Counted from the stretch's first letter, positions 42,511-53,299 are shown. The stretch: 64,000 nucleotides of DNA from Callorhinus ursinus (GCF_003265705.1 NW_020313057.1:5301846-5365845); one strand, 5' to 3'. Made by a program: numbers and translations. Notes: generated from the sequence alone by a model not told the origin.

Positions 42511-44010
42511 ACCACCGACCTGAAAAGTCAGCTTCTCGGTGGCCAACATCCCATTGAGGTGATTTCACTGCATGGCCGAGAACAAGGAGACACGTATTAG
42601 CAATGCTCACTCCGGGGGGGTCTGGGGTGGCTTTCCCGATACAGGAAAACCTGCCTGGTAGGTGAATTCTGGGGTCTGGGGCAGGCTGCTCGGTGGAAGC
42701 TGAGCTCCACCCCTCCGCGGCCCCTCCTCCTGGCTCCCCCTCCCCCAACCCCAGGGGCACTTTCCTTGTTTTTGTCGGGTGGGCCACGGGCCCGCTGCTG
42801 AGAGAAGCCCAGCCCCATCCTGGATCCCGCTGTTTGTTCTTGGCCGGCGACCTCCTCCCTCCAGGCCCCTGCTGCGCCCCCGGGTCAGGTCCTCTGGGCT
42901 GGCCGCCGTGACGGGTCTGGACCTTGACCCCCCCCACCCCTCCACCTGGCCCTCCTGGCCTGCTCTCCACTCCGATGGGACCTACAGACTGTGTCCCCTG
43001 CAGGGATACCCACCTTGGTCTCAGCGCGTGGGTCCTCTCGAGGCTCTTAGCTGGATGACATCTGTCAGTATTACCCCCTACCCCAGTCGTTGTTGGTGCC
43101 AAGCACCCCCTTTCTAAACCAGTTGGAGAAAAAAAGCTACCCTCAGTCTCTTCTCCCTCCTCTGTCCCTGCGTTCCTGCCTCCTTTCTCCCTGAGATTGG
43201 ACGCGCCGCCGTGTCAGGCCGAGGACCCGATTCATCTTTGTGTCCAAACAGAGAGAGGGCGCTTCTGTCGTGAGCTTGGTTGGGTCGAGGTCCCGAACGG
43301 TCTTTACCCTTTGGCTCCTCGGGGGTCTGGCTCTTGGTCCGCCCTGCTCCGCCTGGGGCTGGGGGGGCGTGGCCAGGCCGGACACAAGGGCCGTCCCCCA
43401 GGCTCCTGGCAGGCGGTGCCTGGGGCACAGACGTTCCCTGCTTGCTCACCGGCGCCAGCCGGGCCCTCGTGCTCTCGCTGCCCGCCATGCCAGCTCTGTT
43501 GGGAAAGTTCTCTCTGTGGGGCCCGTGCGGCTTCCCCTCCACCCGCCCTCCGAGGTGTTTCTTGGTCCCGGGCCTGTCTGTGGTGCCAAGGAATCACCCC
43601 TGTGGTTTGTGATGATTTTTAAGACAAATTTGCATGGGAGGAGACGGAGGGATGGAGCCCGGGTCTCTGCTTGGGTTGGCCTTTGGGCTAACATTCTTCC
43701 TGGGGGCCTGGAGCTCCGAGTGGAACAGGGTGGGGGGCGCGGGGGGGCCCAAGAAGGCTTCGCAGACTTCCCAGGCTGTCAGGTAATGTCAGAGGAAAAT
43801 GGCGCTACCTACCAGTCAGATGCTGGGATGCAGGCGGCGCGTTGTGGCAACACTTCTGTCTCTTCACTTCTCAAGCCCCTCCTCCCAAGCTGCTCCCCTT
43901 CAACCCCCACGCGACTGTTTGGCAACCAAGATCTTAAAGTCTTTCAAAGATGGTCATCAATTGTTTCTCCATCACCTCCCATGGTAGATGTGCAGTGCAT
44001 TCTGTGACTC
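42511..44010. other. GC-rich block without a recognised gene
   Basis: This 1.5-kb block is far more GC- and CpG-rich than its flanks and has long open frames on both strands (for example 43240-44007 plus and 42509-43102 minus). None shows a known domain, and opposite-strand openness is expected from composition alone. It may be a GC-biased recombination patch, an orphan CpG island or a lncRNA promoter. Confidence 0.5.
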
Positions 44011-44032
44011 TCAGAAAAGTTCCAGGTGAGGG

Positions 44033-44130
44033 AGGGGTGCCTGGCTGGCTCGGTAGGGCATGCAGCTCTTGGTCTGGAGGTTGTGAGTTCAAGCCCCACC
44101 ATGGGTGTAGAGGTTACTGGGGAAAAAAAA
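44033..44130 (+). mobile_element. Short-type CAN-SINE with 18-bp target duplication
   Basis: AAAAGTTCCAGGTGAGGG at 44015-44032 recurs with one mismatch at 44131-44148. The 98-bp body is a compact tRNA-like unit with A-box (TGGCTCGGTAGGG) and B-box (GAGTTCAAGCCCC) and no CT tract. Confidence 0.93.
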
Positions 44131-44714
44131 AAAAGTTCCAGCTGAGGGTAGAGAAGGTCTGCAAGGGTGAGGGGCAGGTGTGGGGTGCCCGGAACCTTAG
44201 TCCCACACAAACTTGGAGGGATGCCAAGTGCGCAAGAAAGCGAGGGGCTGCCAGCAAGGTGGGGGGCAGAGGAGAGCCTGGTGAGCTGGTTATTCCGCTT
44301 GGGCTGTGCTGGTGTCCGGGTTTCCATTGGCTGCTGGCTACGAGAAGACAGTGCATTCTGGATTCTAGTTGTATGTGCAGAGATCTTCTGAAGATACTCC
44401 TGAGGGTCTCTCCAGCCACGGTGCAAAATGCAGCCTGGTGATCCGGAACAGGTGTGAGGTTACACGGGCAGCCCCTCCCACCCAGCACCTGCCTTTCTTT
44501 CTTGGGGGTCTCAGAATCCCCCCTACTTACCACCCCTTGTCCCTGCAGAAAAGGAGGGGGGGAGTTGACGGCAGAACTCCAAGAGTCTCCATTAGGAGTT
44601 GGCCCTTCCAAGACTGACTTCACGGTGAACATCTCTTCCATTTCTGGAAATACTCTATATTCGTTCACCAGAGTAAGGTGCAGCTTTTACTTTCCCCCTT
44701 GTGAATAACAAGCA

Positions 44715-44860
44715 TGATTATAAAGGTCATTCACTCAGTGAAGATTTATTGAGCACCTAATACATACTAGTCAGTGTTCTTTGACTGGGGATATGCCTGT
44801 CGTAAAACCTTGCATATATGTAGTGCTTTACTGTTTGTAAAGAGCTATTTGGTTCAATCA
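44715..44860 (-). repeat. L2 3' tail fragment
   Basis: 'TCACTCAGTGAAGATTTATTGAGCACCTAATACATACTAGTCAGTGTTC' is the reverse of the L2 end. Confidence 0.5.
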
Positions 44861-44879
44861 CCTGATCTTTCTGTTTTTT

Positions 44880-45435
44880 TGTGCCCTTTTTTTATTGTGC
44901 TAAAAGATGCATAAAATGTACCATCTTCGCTATTTTTTTTTAAGATTTATTTATTTATTTTAGAGAGAGAGAGCATGAGAAGGGAAAAGGGCTGAGGGAG
45001 AGGGAGAGACTCTCCAGCAGACTCCCTGCTGAGCACAGAGCCTGAAGCATGGCTCAGTCTTCTGACGCTGAGATCAGGACCTGAGCCAAAACCCACAGTT
45101 GGACGCTGAACCTACTGAGCCACCCAGGCGCCCCCATCTTAGCTATTTGTAAGTGAACAGTTTGGAGGTATTTGGTGTCCTCACATTGTTGTGAAACCCA
45201 TCCCCAGATCTTTTCCATCTTGCAAAACTGAAATTCGTTCCCAGTAAACAGTGAGTCCCCTTTCCCCCTCCCCCAGCCCCTGGCAACCACCATTCCACTT
45301 CGGTCTCTACAAACCTCGTATCAGTGGAATCATGCGGTATCTGTCCTTTGGTGACTTGCCTTTTAGTTCGCTTGGCATAATGTCCTCCCGTTCCGTCCAC
45401 ATTGTAGCATGTGACCCTATTCTTTTGTAAACTTC
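44880..45435 (-). repeat. L1M 3' UTR, antisense, split by a SINE
   Basis: 'TTTTATTGTGCTAAAAGATGCATAAAATGTACCATCTTCGC' precedes the SINE; 'TTAGCTATTTGTAAGTGAACAG', 'CCCCTGGCAACCACCATTCCAC', 'AGTGGAATCATGCGGTATCTGTCC' and 'TCCACATTGTAGCATGTG' follow it. A decayed L1M copy. Confidence 0.8.
44936..45133 (-). mobile_element. CAN-SINE inside L1M
   Basis: CCATCTTCGCTATTT at 44921-44935 recurs with one mismatch at 45134-45148 as the target duplication. The body ends GAGCCACCCAGGCGCCC. It is a mid-age copy. Confidence 0.92.
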
Positions 45436-45454
45436 TACAACAACACTTTATGTT

Positions 45455-45520
45455 GGGGTTCTGTGTGAGAAATCTGAGGCTCAGAAGGATTAAGCAATCG
45501 CTTGGGGCCACACAGCTAGT
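45455..45520 (-). repeat. MIR fragment
   Basis: 'GAGAAATCTGAGGCTCAGAAGGATTAAGCAATCGC' and 'GGCCACACAGCTAGTGGG' are the antisense MIR core. Confidence 0.6.
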
Positions 45521-45660
45521 GGGTTGAATTGTGACCCCAAAAACATATATCCAAGTTCTAACTCCTGGTACCTGTAAATGTGACCTTATTTGGAAACAGC
45601 GTTCTTGCAGGTGTGATTCAGCCATGGGTCTTGAGATGAGATCATTCTGTCTTTTGGGTA
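45521..45660 (+). mobile_element. Partial MaLR-type LTR
   Basis: 'GGTTGAATTGTGACCCCAAAAACATATATCC', 'AACTCCTGGTACCTGTAAATGTGACCTTATTTGG', 'GCAGGTGTGATTCAG' follow the start of this LTR group. The 3' half is missing or beyond recognition. Confidence 0.6.
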
Positions 45661-46088
45661 AGCCCTAATTCTACCCCCTGATGTCCCTACCTTGTCCGTA
45701 TCCCAATCTTGCTGACAATGAGCCCCGTAACCACGAGGCCTATCCTTTATCTTTGGCAGACTACTAGGAGCCTGACTGAATGGAGCTGGGGAGGAGGGGA
45801 ATTTTTTGGCTCTGGAAGGTAACGGCGTGAAGCCTTACCACGTTGTGAAGGAGGCAGTATTGCCAATTGGGAGGACAAGAGGAAAATGTCGCTCAGGTGG
45901 TGTCTCTCCAATGGATGGGGGCCCCCCAAAGGTGGGGCGACCCACTCTGGTGGGGGGGCTGGTGGCATGGGCAGCGAAAGGATTCACCTGAAGCTGAACA
46001 AAGGAGCTAGAACTTTATTGCATGCACCCCAAGAATGCATCGGGCAGGACAGCAGTGGGTGGAGGCTGTATTTAAAGGGGGGAGGTGA

Positions 46089-46293
46089 GGGGCGCCTGGG
46101 TGGCTCAGTCAGTTAAGTGTCTGCCTTCGGCTCAGGTCATGATCCCAGGGTCCTGGGATCGAGCCCCGCGTCGGGCTCCCTGCTCAGCGGGAAGCCTGCT
46201 TCTCCCTCTCCCACTCCCCCTGCTTGTGTTCCTGCTCTCGCTCTCTCTCTCTCTCTGTCAAATAAATAAATAAAATCTTAAAAATAAATAAAT
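46089..46293 (+). mobile_element. CAN-SINE, near-consensus (young)
   Basis: AAAGGGGGGAGGTGA (46074-46088) recurs with one change at 46294-46308. Full head, B-box (GGGATCGAGCCCC) and AAATAAATAAATAAAATC tail with few differences from the consensus. Confidence 0.95.
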
Positions 46294-46583
46294 AAAGGGG
46301 GCAGGTGAAGCGGTAGGGGGACATAGGGAATTCTCCCTTTTTTGGTCACTGGTTGTCAGTAGCCCATTGGTCAGTTAGGGCCTGTGGATATTCTGAGGTG
46401 GGCCACCTGATGGGCCTGCCTGTATTCAGTCCGGGGGTCACTGTGGCCCTTGTGCTTTGGTCAAGCTTCCATTGCTCAAGCCTGTTGCCTGAAAGCGGCC
46501 TCACAACTTTTCCTCACTGAGCGTTTATGATATACTCTTTCTGAGAATTAATGTTTGTCCTTGGGGGATGCATTTGTGTGAAA

Positions 46584-46700
46584 CCCTGGTTTTCAACCTC
46601 GGCTGCTTGTCACAATCACCTCACCTCAGAAGCTTAAAGACAAAAGTCCTGCTGCCCGGGCCTCACCCCTGGATATTCAATTTGTTGTAGTTTTGGAATA
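46584..46700 (+). repeat. MER5-like hAT MITE
   Basis: 'CTGGTTTTCAACCTCGGCTGCTTGTCACAATCACCTCACC' and 'CCCGGGCCTCACCCCTGGATATTCAATTTG' are the standard first half of MER5A. Confidence 0.75.
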
Positions 46701-46983
46701 GATGGGAGGTTTGGGGGGGTGAGGTCTGGAGCCCACTGCCAAGGAAGAATTCTTGAGACGTCTTTGGTACAAAATGGACAGGCCCCGAGGGCAGAAAGAA
46801 CCGTGGCCCCGGGGTTGTGAGGGGTGGCTGAGAGAGCCTTTAGACCTAGGGGTGCACCACCAGCTCCTTGCATGGACGCGCGGTGGGAACGAGAGCGTTG
46901 CACTCTGCTTCGTCTCAACATCTTGGCCTGAAATGCGAATGGATGGATGTGAGACGCTCAGCCTGGCACATGACAAGCTCGAC

Positions 46984-47215
46984 ATAAATGTTTGCTATTT
47001 TTATGTTAAGTGATACATATGCAATGTGTGCATGTGGATGCAATGTGAGCTCGGGAAGCTCAGGAAAGGGTTAGCTGCGGTTATTTTTATATACTACAAT
47101 GTCATCCAATTTCAAAATAGGTGAGAGTTATTTTCGGTAACTTCCATGCGCGTTTCTGTGTTTCTTTCTCCGTCAGAGCTGCCTTTAAATTGTGTTTCTT
47201 TTCTCAAGCCCCTGA
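46984..47215 (+). repeat. Diverged local duplication, copy B
   Basis: It matches 31610-31845 in order and orientation: AAATGTTTGCTA, GATACATATG, GGGAAGCTCAG, AAAGGGTTAGCTGC, TTTCAAAATAGGTG, AGTTATTTT, GCTGCCTTTAAATTG, CCCCTGACC. Just before it is a MIR-tail-like piece (AGCCTGGCACATGACA), as in copy A. Confidence 0.7.
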
Positions 47216-47650
47216 CCTGCCCTGGTTTGGCTGGGGCGGCTATTCTGCCACCACTCTCCAGCTCCGGGAATGGGTCCTGATTTTTCTAAATGGTTCAGGG
47301 CAGTCCCGCCCGACCCCCCAGGCGCGCCTTTTGGTTCAGAGATGGGCACGTGACTACAGATGGTGTATATCAGAGGGATGCTCAGGACTTCCGATCCAGT
47401 TGGGGGAAGGAGATTTTCTTCCTACTCTACGGGGCCGAGGCAGCTTATCCCCCGGGAGCTGCCAGGGGTCATCTTGTGACTAAAGAGGAGAGGGCCCTTG
47501 GATGAAGCCAACCCCAGGAAAACAAACAGGAACAAGAGATGGAAAGCCAGATGGGTTTTTGGTGGCATTGTGAACTCCTGGATCAAACCTTGCCTACAGC
47601 TTGATCCACCTTCGGGCTTTTCATTGATGTAAACCAAGAAGTTCCCCTTA
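47216..47650. other. Intergenic, no gene seen
   Basis: Resemblance to the copy A flank ends soon after CCCCTGACC. No exon is recognised. Confidence 0.4.
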
Positions 47651-47654
47651 TTGT

Positions 47655-47858
47655 TTTTTTTTTTTTTAAGATTTTATTTATTTATTTGACAGAGAGATAG
47701 AGAGCACAAGTAGGCAGAGTGGCAGGCAGAGGGAGAGGGAGAAGCAGGCTCTCCGCTGAGCAGGGAGCCGGACGTGGGACTCGACCCCAGGACCCCAGGA
47801 TCATGACCTGAGCCAAAGGCAGCCGCTTAACTGACTGAGCCACCCAGGGCACCCCCCC
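47655..47858 (-). mobile_element. CAN-SINE
   Basis: Poly(T)-AAGATTTTATTTATTTATTTGACAG tail, purine tract with 'GGCAGAGTGGCAGGCAGAGGG', core 'GACTCGACCCCAGGACCCC' and head 'GAGCCACCCAGGGCACC'. Target duplication not clear. Confidence 0.9.
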
Positions 47859-47859
47859 T

Positions 47860-48439
47860 CCGCCATTGTTGAAGCCACTTTGAGTTAGGGTCGCTCTTAC
47901 TTGCCATTGAAACATCCCAGCAGACAGAGCTTGTTTAAGAATACGATGATTTTACAGAGTGGAGCAATGGATGGGCCACAAAGAGAGGTGTGATCTGCCT
48001 GGTTTTTACCCCCGCCCCACACCTGCAAAGTCTTCTAAAAAAGTAGCCATATTGCACCGCAAGGACTGCATCCCATGGGGTCGTCCCAGTTGTGGTCAAC
48101 AGTGGAGTGAGGAGTGGGCCCTGGCAGAGCAGGGGGGACACCCCGCTGGAGGAGGAGCGGTCAGACAGGGGGCTCTGGGCCAGGCGGGGGACAACCCTTC
48201 TCCTTCTGTCGTCACACCTTCCCAAATACCCCAGACAGGTGACACTTAGAGGGAGTGAGAGTCTGAGCCTGACTCACCCGTGTGAGGCAGTGGGCAGTGC
48301 CTAGCGTGTTTGCCCTAGTGGAGAGCCGCATGCTCCGCGTCCTCCGAGGCGGACCGGGCACTAGAGGTGGGGATAATTCACCAGCGGACAGATTTGTGTG
48401 TTCTCTTCTTCAGCAAAGTCTGCCTAAAAATTACCCCAC
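47860..48439. other. Intergenic, no gene seen
   Basis: Unique sequence of average GC content; nothing recognised. Confidence 0.4.
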
Positions 48440-48822
48440 TGTTCTGGGCTGAAGTCGGTCCCCTCAGAATTCATGTGTTGCAGTCCTTACTCCCAGGACC
48501 TCAGAAGGTGGTGCCTTTAGACATAGCTTCTTTTCAGAGGTAATTACGGTTAAATGAATTAAGGATACATGAAATGGGGTGGGTCTTAGTCCAATCTGTC
48601 TTGTGTCCTTGTAAGAAGAGGCCGTAGGACACAGATGCACGCAAGGCTGACGGAACCTGTGAAGACTCAGGGAGGAGTCAGCATCTAAAGCCAAGAAACC
48701 AACCCTGCTGACACCTTGGTCTTGGACCTTTAGCCTCCAGAATTTTTAGAAGATAAATTTCTGTTAAGCTCTTCGGTCTGTGGTATTTTTTTTTTTTTTT
48801 TAGCAGCCCTCCAAACTAATTC
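48440..48822 (+). mobile_element. MLT1-type MaLR solo LTR
   Basis: 'TGTTCTGGGCTGAAGTCGG', 'CAGAGGTAATTACGGTTAAATGAATTAAGG', 'TCTTGTGTCCTTGTAAGAAGAGG', 'TAGAAGATAAATTTCTGTTAAG' and 'TAGCAGCCCTCCAAACTAATTCA' are in MLT1 order. A 16-T run was added near the end. Confidence 0.72.
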
Positions 48823-48835
48823 ACTTATTTAAATA

Positions 48836-49200
48836 TGCAGCAAATATTTACTGAGCACTTTCTACATATCAAGTACAAGTTCATGCTCTCATTTGGAAAA
48901 AGGGAGTTGATGAAGTGAATTTAGAACATGAATAAGAGAGAAGTCGGGGAGTGTGACGCCCCATGATGATAAGTGGATGATGTGATGGGAAGTTAGGGGA
49001 GCCACTTTGGACTGAGGGAGCTGCTCAGGCGCTCAGCGCAGAGCTCAGTGGGAGTAGCCCCCTTAGAAGCAAGGGCGGGCGTGTGGGCATCAGTGAAGGT
49101 GCCCTAAGAAGGGCAGATGTGGGCACCTTTGAGTCCCTAAAAACGGCTCCCTCTGGAGGAGGCAAGGCAGCATTTCTCAGCTGAGTTTATACAGGAAAGG
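48836..49200 (-). repeat. L2 3' end, diverged
   Basis: 'GCAAATATTTACTGAGCACTTTCTACATATCAAGTAC' opens the reversed L2 tail. Later similarity is weak (GGAGCCACTTTGGACTGAGGGAGCTG). Confidence 0.5.
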
Positions 49201-49374
49201 GGGCTATGATTAGACGCTTTGTTTTAGAGGATTTGAAAGGAAAAGCTGTCTCACTCCTGGGCTCCGTTCCAGGTTCCGGAGTAGACAGGAACCTGACCCA
49301 AGTGGCTCAGGCCTCCTGAGCTGCCTGAGCTCCTTGGCTGAGGGCTGAATCGGATCTGAAAGATGCTTACCTGG

Positions 49375-49571
49375 TGTGAAGGCCTGATTTGTGTCCTTTC
49401 ATAATTCATAGGTTGAAACTCTAACCCCTGGTACCTCAGAGTGGGAGGGAATTTGGAGGTAGGGTCTTTAAAGAGGTGGTTAAATGAAAATGAGGCTATT
49501 AGAGTGGGACCTAATCTAACCTGAGTGGTGTTCCCCACCCCCTTTCTTTAAGATTTTATTTATTTATTTAT

Positions 49572-49606
<35 letters not shown>

Positions 49607-49970
49607 CACAAGCAGGGTGGGGTGGGGCAGAGGGAGAAGCAGACTCCCTGCCGAGCAGGGAGCCTGACTCGGGCCCAATCCCAAAGCCAAATGCAGATGC
49701 GTAACTGACTGAACCACCCAGACACCCCTAACCTGCCTGGTGTCGTTTTAAGAAGAGGACATTGGGACACACAGAGAGACACCAGGGATGCACAGGCAGG
49801 GAAAGGCCATATGAGGACACATATGGAGAAGGAGGGCATCTGCCTTGTCTCAGAAGAAACCAAACCTGCCAACATCTTGATCTTGGGCTTCCAGAATTGT
49901 GACAAATAAATGTCTGTCTTTTCAGCCCCCAGTCTGTGGTACCTCCTTATCGCCTCCTGAGCAAAGACAC
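49375..49970 (+). mobile_element. MLT1-type LTR split by a CAN-SINE
   Basis: Left part: 'CTAACCCCTGGTACCTCAGAGTGG' and 'GAGTGGGACCTAATCTAACC'. Right part: 'TTAAGAAGAGGACATTGGGACACACAG', 'CATATGAGGACACATATGG', 'TTGTGACAAATAAATGTCTGTC' and 'CCCAGTCTGTGGTACC'. Together they form one LTR of about 400 bp. Confidence 0.75.
49533..49728 (-). mobile_element. CAN-SINE with (GA)n expansion inside an LTR
   Basis: Diverged duplicates (TAACCTGAGTGGTGTT / TAACCTGCCTGGTGTC) flank it at 49517-49532 and 49729-49744. The purine tract is a clean (GA)n of about 15 units. The head is GAACCACCCAGACACCCC. Confidence 0.9.
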
Positions 49971-49982
49971 GTGGGTCCAACG

Positions 49983-50410
49983 GTAATCCCCTAAAGATAT
50001 GTTCACCAGGCCTGAGAATATGACCTTCTTTGGGAAAAGTGTCTTTGCAGACGTCATTAAGGTAAGGATCTCAAGATGAGAACATTCTGGATTGAGCAGG
50101 TGGGCCCTAAATCCAACGACACGTGTCCTTAGAAGACAGAGAAGAGAAGGAAAAACACAGAAGGCTGTGTGAAGAGGGAGGGAGAGATTGGAATGGTGCA
50201 GCTACAGGCCCGGGAACAGCAGGGATTCCTGGCAGCCAGCACCAGCTAAGGAGAGAGGCCTGGACCGATTTTTCCTCCAAGCGCCCACAAAGACCAGCTC
50301 TGCCCACACCTTGCTGGCACACTTATGCCTTCTGAAACTGTGAGAGAATACGTTTCTGCTGGTTTCAGCCACCAGTTTGTGGTCACTTGTAATGACAGCC
50401 CTACGCAACA
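49983..50410 (+). mobile_element. Second MaLR-like LTR in tandem
   Basis: 'CCTAAAGATATGTTCACCAGGCCTG', 'GGGAAAAGTGTCTTTGCAGACGTCATTAAGG', 'GGGCCCTAAATCCAACGACACGTGTCC', 'GAAACTGTGAGAGAATACGTTTCTG' and 'CCAGTTTGTGGTCAC' follow the LTR order. It lies directly after the previous LTR, same orientation, but is too different to be its pair. Confidence 0.6.
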
Positions 50411-50587
50411 TTGCCCCTTGAGAACACATGTTTGGGGCACTCTGGGCTAGACTGAGTCCCCGGGGAGTGGCTCACCCCACCTCCGGGACCCCAAGCGACT
50501 CGTGCACAGCTCCGGGTGGGTGGTGGGACTGAGTAGGACACATGTCCAGCAGTAATGCTGGGTGGCAGTCAGAAGCAAAGACTTTTT

Positions 50588-50780
50588 TTTTTTTTTTAAG
50601 ATTTTATTTATTTACTTGACAGAGCGGGAGAGAGAGCGAGCAGGGCGGAGGAACAGAGGGAGAGGGAGAAGCAGACTCCCTGCCGAGCAGGGAACCTGAT
50701 GCGGGGCTCGATCCCAGGACCCTGGCATCATGACCTGAGCCCAAGGCAGACGCTTAACGACTGAGCCACCCAGGCGCCCC
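50588..50780 (-). mobile_element. CAN-SINE with exact 18-bp target duplication
   Basis: CAGAAGCAAAGACTTTTT occurs at 50570-50587 and 50781-50798 without mismatch. The body is close to consensus. Young insertion. Confidence 0.95.
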
Positions 50781-50799
50781 CAGAAGCAAAGACTTTTTA

Positions 50800-51700
50800 G
50801 ACCTCAGCATTTTCTCTGCTCAGATGGTGTGGACTTCTTGGGGTGAGGAGGGAAAAGGAGAGCCCCATGAAGGAGATAAATGGAATTATTTGTGAATTAG
50901 ACAGGGTCTGAGTCTTTACGGTCTAAAATAGGTTGGTGGTGGGGGATGGGACCCTATGTACACACTGACTGGAGCACTTTCTACTGGTCACTCAGGGCTG
51001 GACCTGCTCTGGTAGGTCTGTTCTGGGAGCTGCTTTTGAAAGTGGAGACTCTGTGTGTCTCTAGGCCTGTGACCGCTTCTTGAAACAAACACTCTTACAA
51101 AGCAGGCATTTGGGTGCTTACCATAAAACTTATTATTTAAGCCAGAGATGGGACAGTGGAGTACAGTGGGGTGCCCTGCGCCTCGCCCAAGCCGACACCC
51201 AGCCCCTGCTCCCTCCGTGCCAAAACTGGGGCCCGGCACATCACACATGCAGAGCCACATGCCTCCTGGCCCTGCCAAGTGGAGGAAGTCCTGTTGTTAC
51301 AGGAGCATCTGTGCCCAGCGGTCACGTGAGGAATCCCTAACATCCCTGGCAGATGTGGGTGTGGGTCTGCCGAATATGGCTCTGATTCTTGCCGTATTCC
51401 TTCTCCTGCTCCAAGATTACGGCAGCACTTGGCTCTGGGTGCCCTGATTTCTTGCTCTTTTGGTAAATTCTTCCTTGGGTTTCCCTGCGCCCAGGGCCAC
51501 GTCATACACTGTGTGAATGTAAGTGGAGGGAATATTCGATCATGCCCCACGATGGGGAACCTGGCGTCAGGAGAGCCTGGAATGGACCCAAGGGCACACT
51601 GTCCATCAGGAGCCCTTCTTGGATGATGTGAAGCCCAGGTCAGGACAGGGAAGTTGTGCTTTGCTACAGAAACCGAATTGTAGATGGTATGGATGTTTGA
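50800..51700. other. Intergenic, no gene seen
   Basis: Unique sequence. A TCACGTGA E-box is at 51322-51329. Open frames here are short and without recognised domains. Confidence 0.4.
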
Positions 51701-51715
51701 AATAATGGGTTTTTG

Positions 51716-51924
51716 TTTTTGTTTAAGAGAGAGAGCATGCACGCATGTACGTTTAGGAGCAGGGGAGGTGGGGGAGAGGCAGAGGGAGAGGGAGGGAGAG
51801 ATTCCCAAGCAGACTCCATGCCCAGCATGAAGCCTGTTGCAGGGCTGGATCTCATGACCCTGAGATCACAACCTGAGCCAAAATCAAGTCCGACACTTAA
51901 CCAACTGAGCCACACAGGTGCCCC
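51716..51924 (-). mobile_element. CAN-SINE, older
   Basis: Diverged target duplicates GAAATAATGGGTTTTT (51699-51715) and AAAATAATGGTTTTAG (51925-). The head is GAGCCACACAGGTGCCCC. Confidence 0.9.
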
Positions 51925-51939
51925 AAAATAATGGTTTTA

Positions 51940-53095
51940 GAAGACTGTACAAAGTTATAAGCTGATAATTCCTGAGGAAATGCTCAACCATGCTTCTCCT
52001 CTCTCCCATCCCCACCCCGAGGGCAGCTCTCTGGCTGGGGTGCCAAGGTGACCCCAGTGTCTGTGTCAGCTACCAGGGACATCAGGGTGCACGGAGGGGA
52101 CTTTGCAAACTGCATGGGGAGTACTCTCCCCTCACTTTTCACTTTCCTAGCCCCAAATGCCAAAATTGCTAGTTACTGCCTTGGGAAGATTCTTTTGTGA
52201 GGGAAGATAGAGTCCTGCACACCTGTTGAAGGAATAGGCAGAGGAATCAGAGACTGTGGGACCTTTACAAGGTCTTGCTGAGGTGACAGCCAGTGAAGTC
52301 ATCTTTGTGGGTTGAGTGTGAGTAGACAGATGAGTTTTGAGGGTGGGGGCTTCTAATAGAAGTGGAAGGATTTCTTTTTCTCAGATGTCAGTGGAATTGA
52401 AAGCAGGTCTCTGTTTCATTGGCTCTGGTTGAGGCCAAGAGGAAGTTCATTTCCAAGACCAAAGGCTGACGGAGGTGTTGTCTGGATGACGCCGGGGCCA
52501 CTGGTCAGAGCCACGAGGTGACCCTGCAGCCTTGTCTCCTAGTCTTTTCTTTGCTGCCTACACCCTGCTTGGTGGAACGCTGGCTTCTAATTCCATGGAC
52601 CTGCATTTTCCCAAGAATAAATAAAGTCAGACCACAGCTCTCTTTCTCTCCCCAGAGCCTGATGAAATCCAGAGAACGTGGTCACGCCAGCAAAAGCAAA
52701 ACAAAGCAAAAACAAAAACCCACTGTTGATGATCAAATACGGGAAAGAATACAATCCCATGAGGTAAGCTTTGAAAAGCAGGCACCGAGGAAAGAAGCAG
52801 GATACCTGGAGTAGCTCCTAACTCCACCTTCATCTCCCCGCTGCCCTGCCCCTCCCCCACAACCCTAAAATGGGATGTGAAAAGGAAGGTTAATCAATAA
52901 GATCCCGAGAATTCTCAGGAACACTCTCTAGTAAAGGAAGCAGCCTAAACAACGCTGATGGGGAAATCGCATGAGGGTAAAAGCTCTTACTCACCCCCAA
53001 GGCTCTCAGGAGGTTAGCTGTCTTCCAGAGCTCCACAGAATTTGGAGGAATGACCAAAGGACCTAAGGGATCCATACAGTAGTTAGAAATACTCT
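51940..53095. other. Intergenic, no gene seen
   Basis: Unique sequence; nothing recognised beyond an A-rich (AAGCAAAACAAAGC)-like run at about 52690-52720. Confidence 0.4.
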
Positions 53096-53096
53096 T

Positions 53097-53291
53097 TTTT
53101 TTTTTTAAGATTTTATTTATTTATTTGAGAGAGAGAGCGTGAGTGCACTAGCGGGGGGAGGGGTAGAGGGAGAGGGAGAAGCGGACGCCCCGCTGAGCAG
53201 GGAGCCCCATGCAGGGCTCGATCCCAGGCCCCTGAGATCATGACCTGAGCCGAAGATAGATGCTTAACCGACTAAGCCATGCAGGCGCCCC
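53097..53291 (-). mobile_element. CAN-SINE
   Basis: Target-like duplicates TAGAAATACTCTT and TAGAAATGTTCTT flank a full reverse SINE with core GGGCTCGATCCCAGGCCCC and head AAGCCATGCAGGCGCCCC. Confidence 0.92.
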
Positions 53292-53299
53292 TAGAAATG

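Noticed and set aside
42509..43102. Minus-strand open frame of 197 codons
   Set aside because: It overlaps decayed L1 sequence at one end and GC-rich sequence for the rest; no support as an exon.
43240..44007. Plus-strand open frame of 255 codons in the GC-rich block
   Set aside because: No domain or family likeness, several overlapping frames of similar length on both strands, and the local composition explains the lack of stops.
44033..44130. Possible tRNA gene (A and B boxes present)
   Set aside because: It has an 18-bp target duplication and a poly(A) tail, and there is no cloverleaf 3' half. It is a tRNA-derived SINE.
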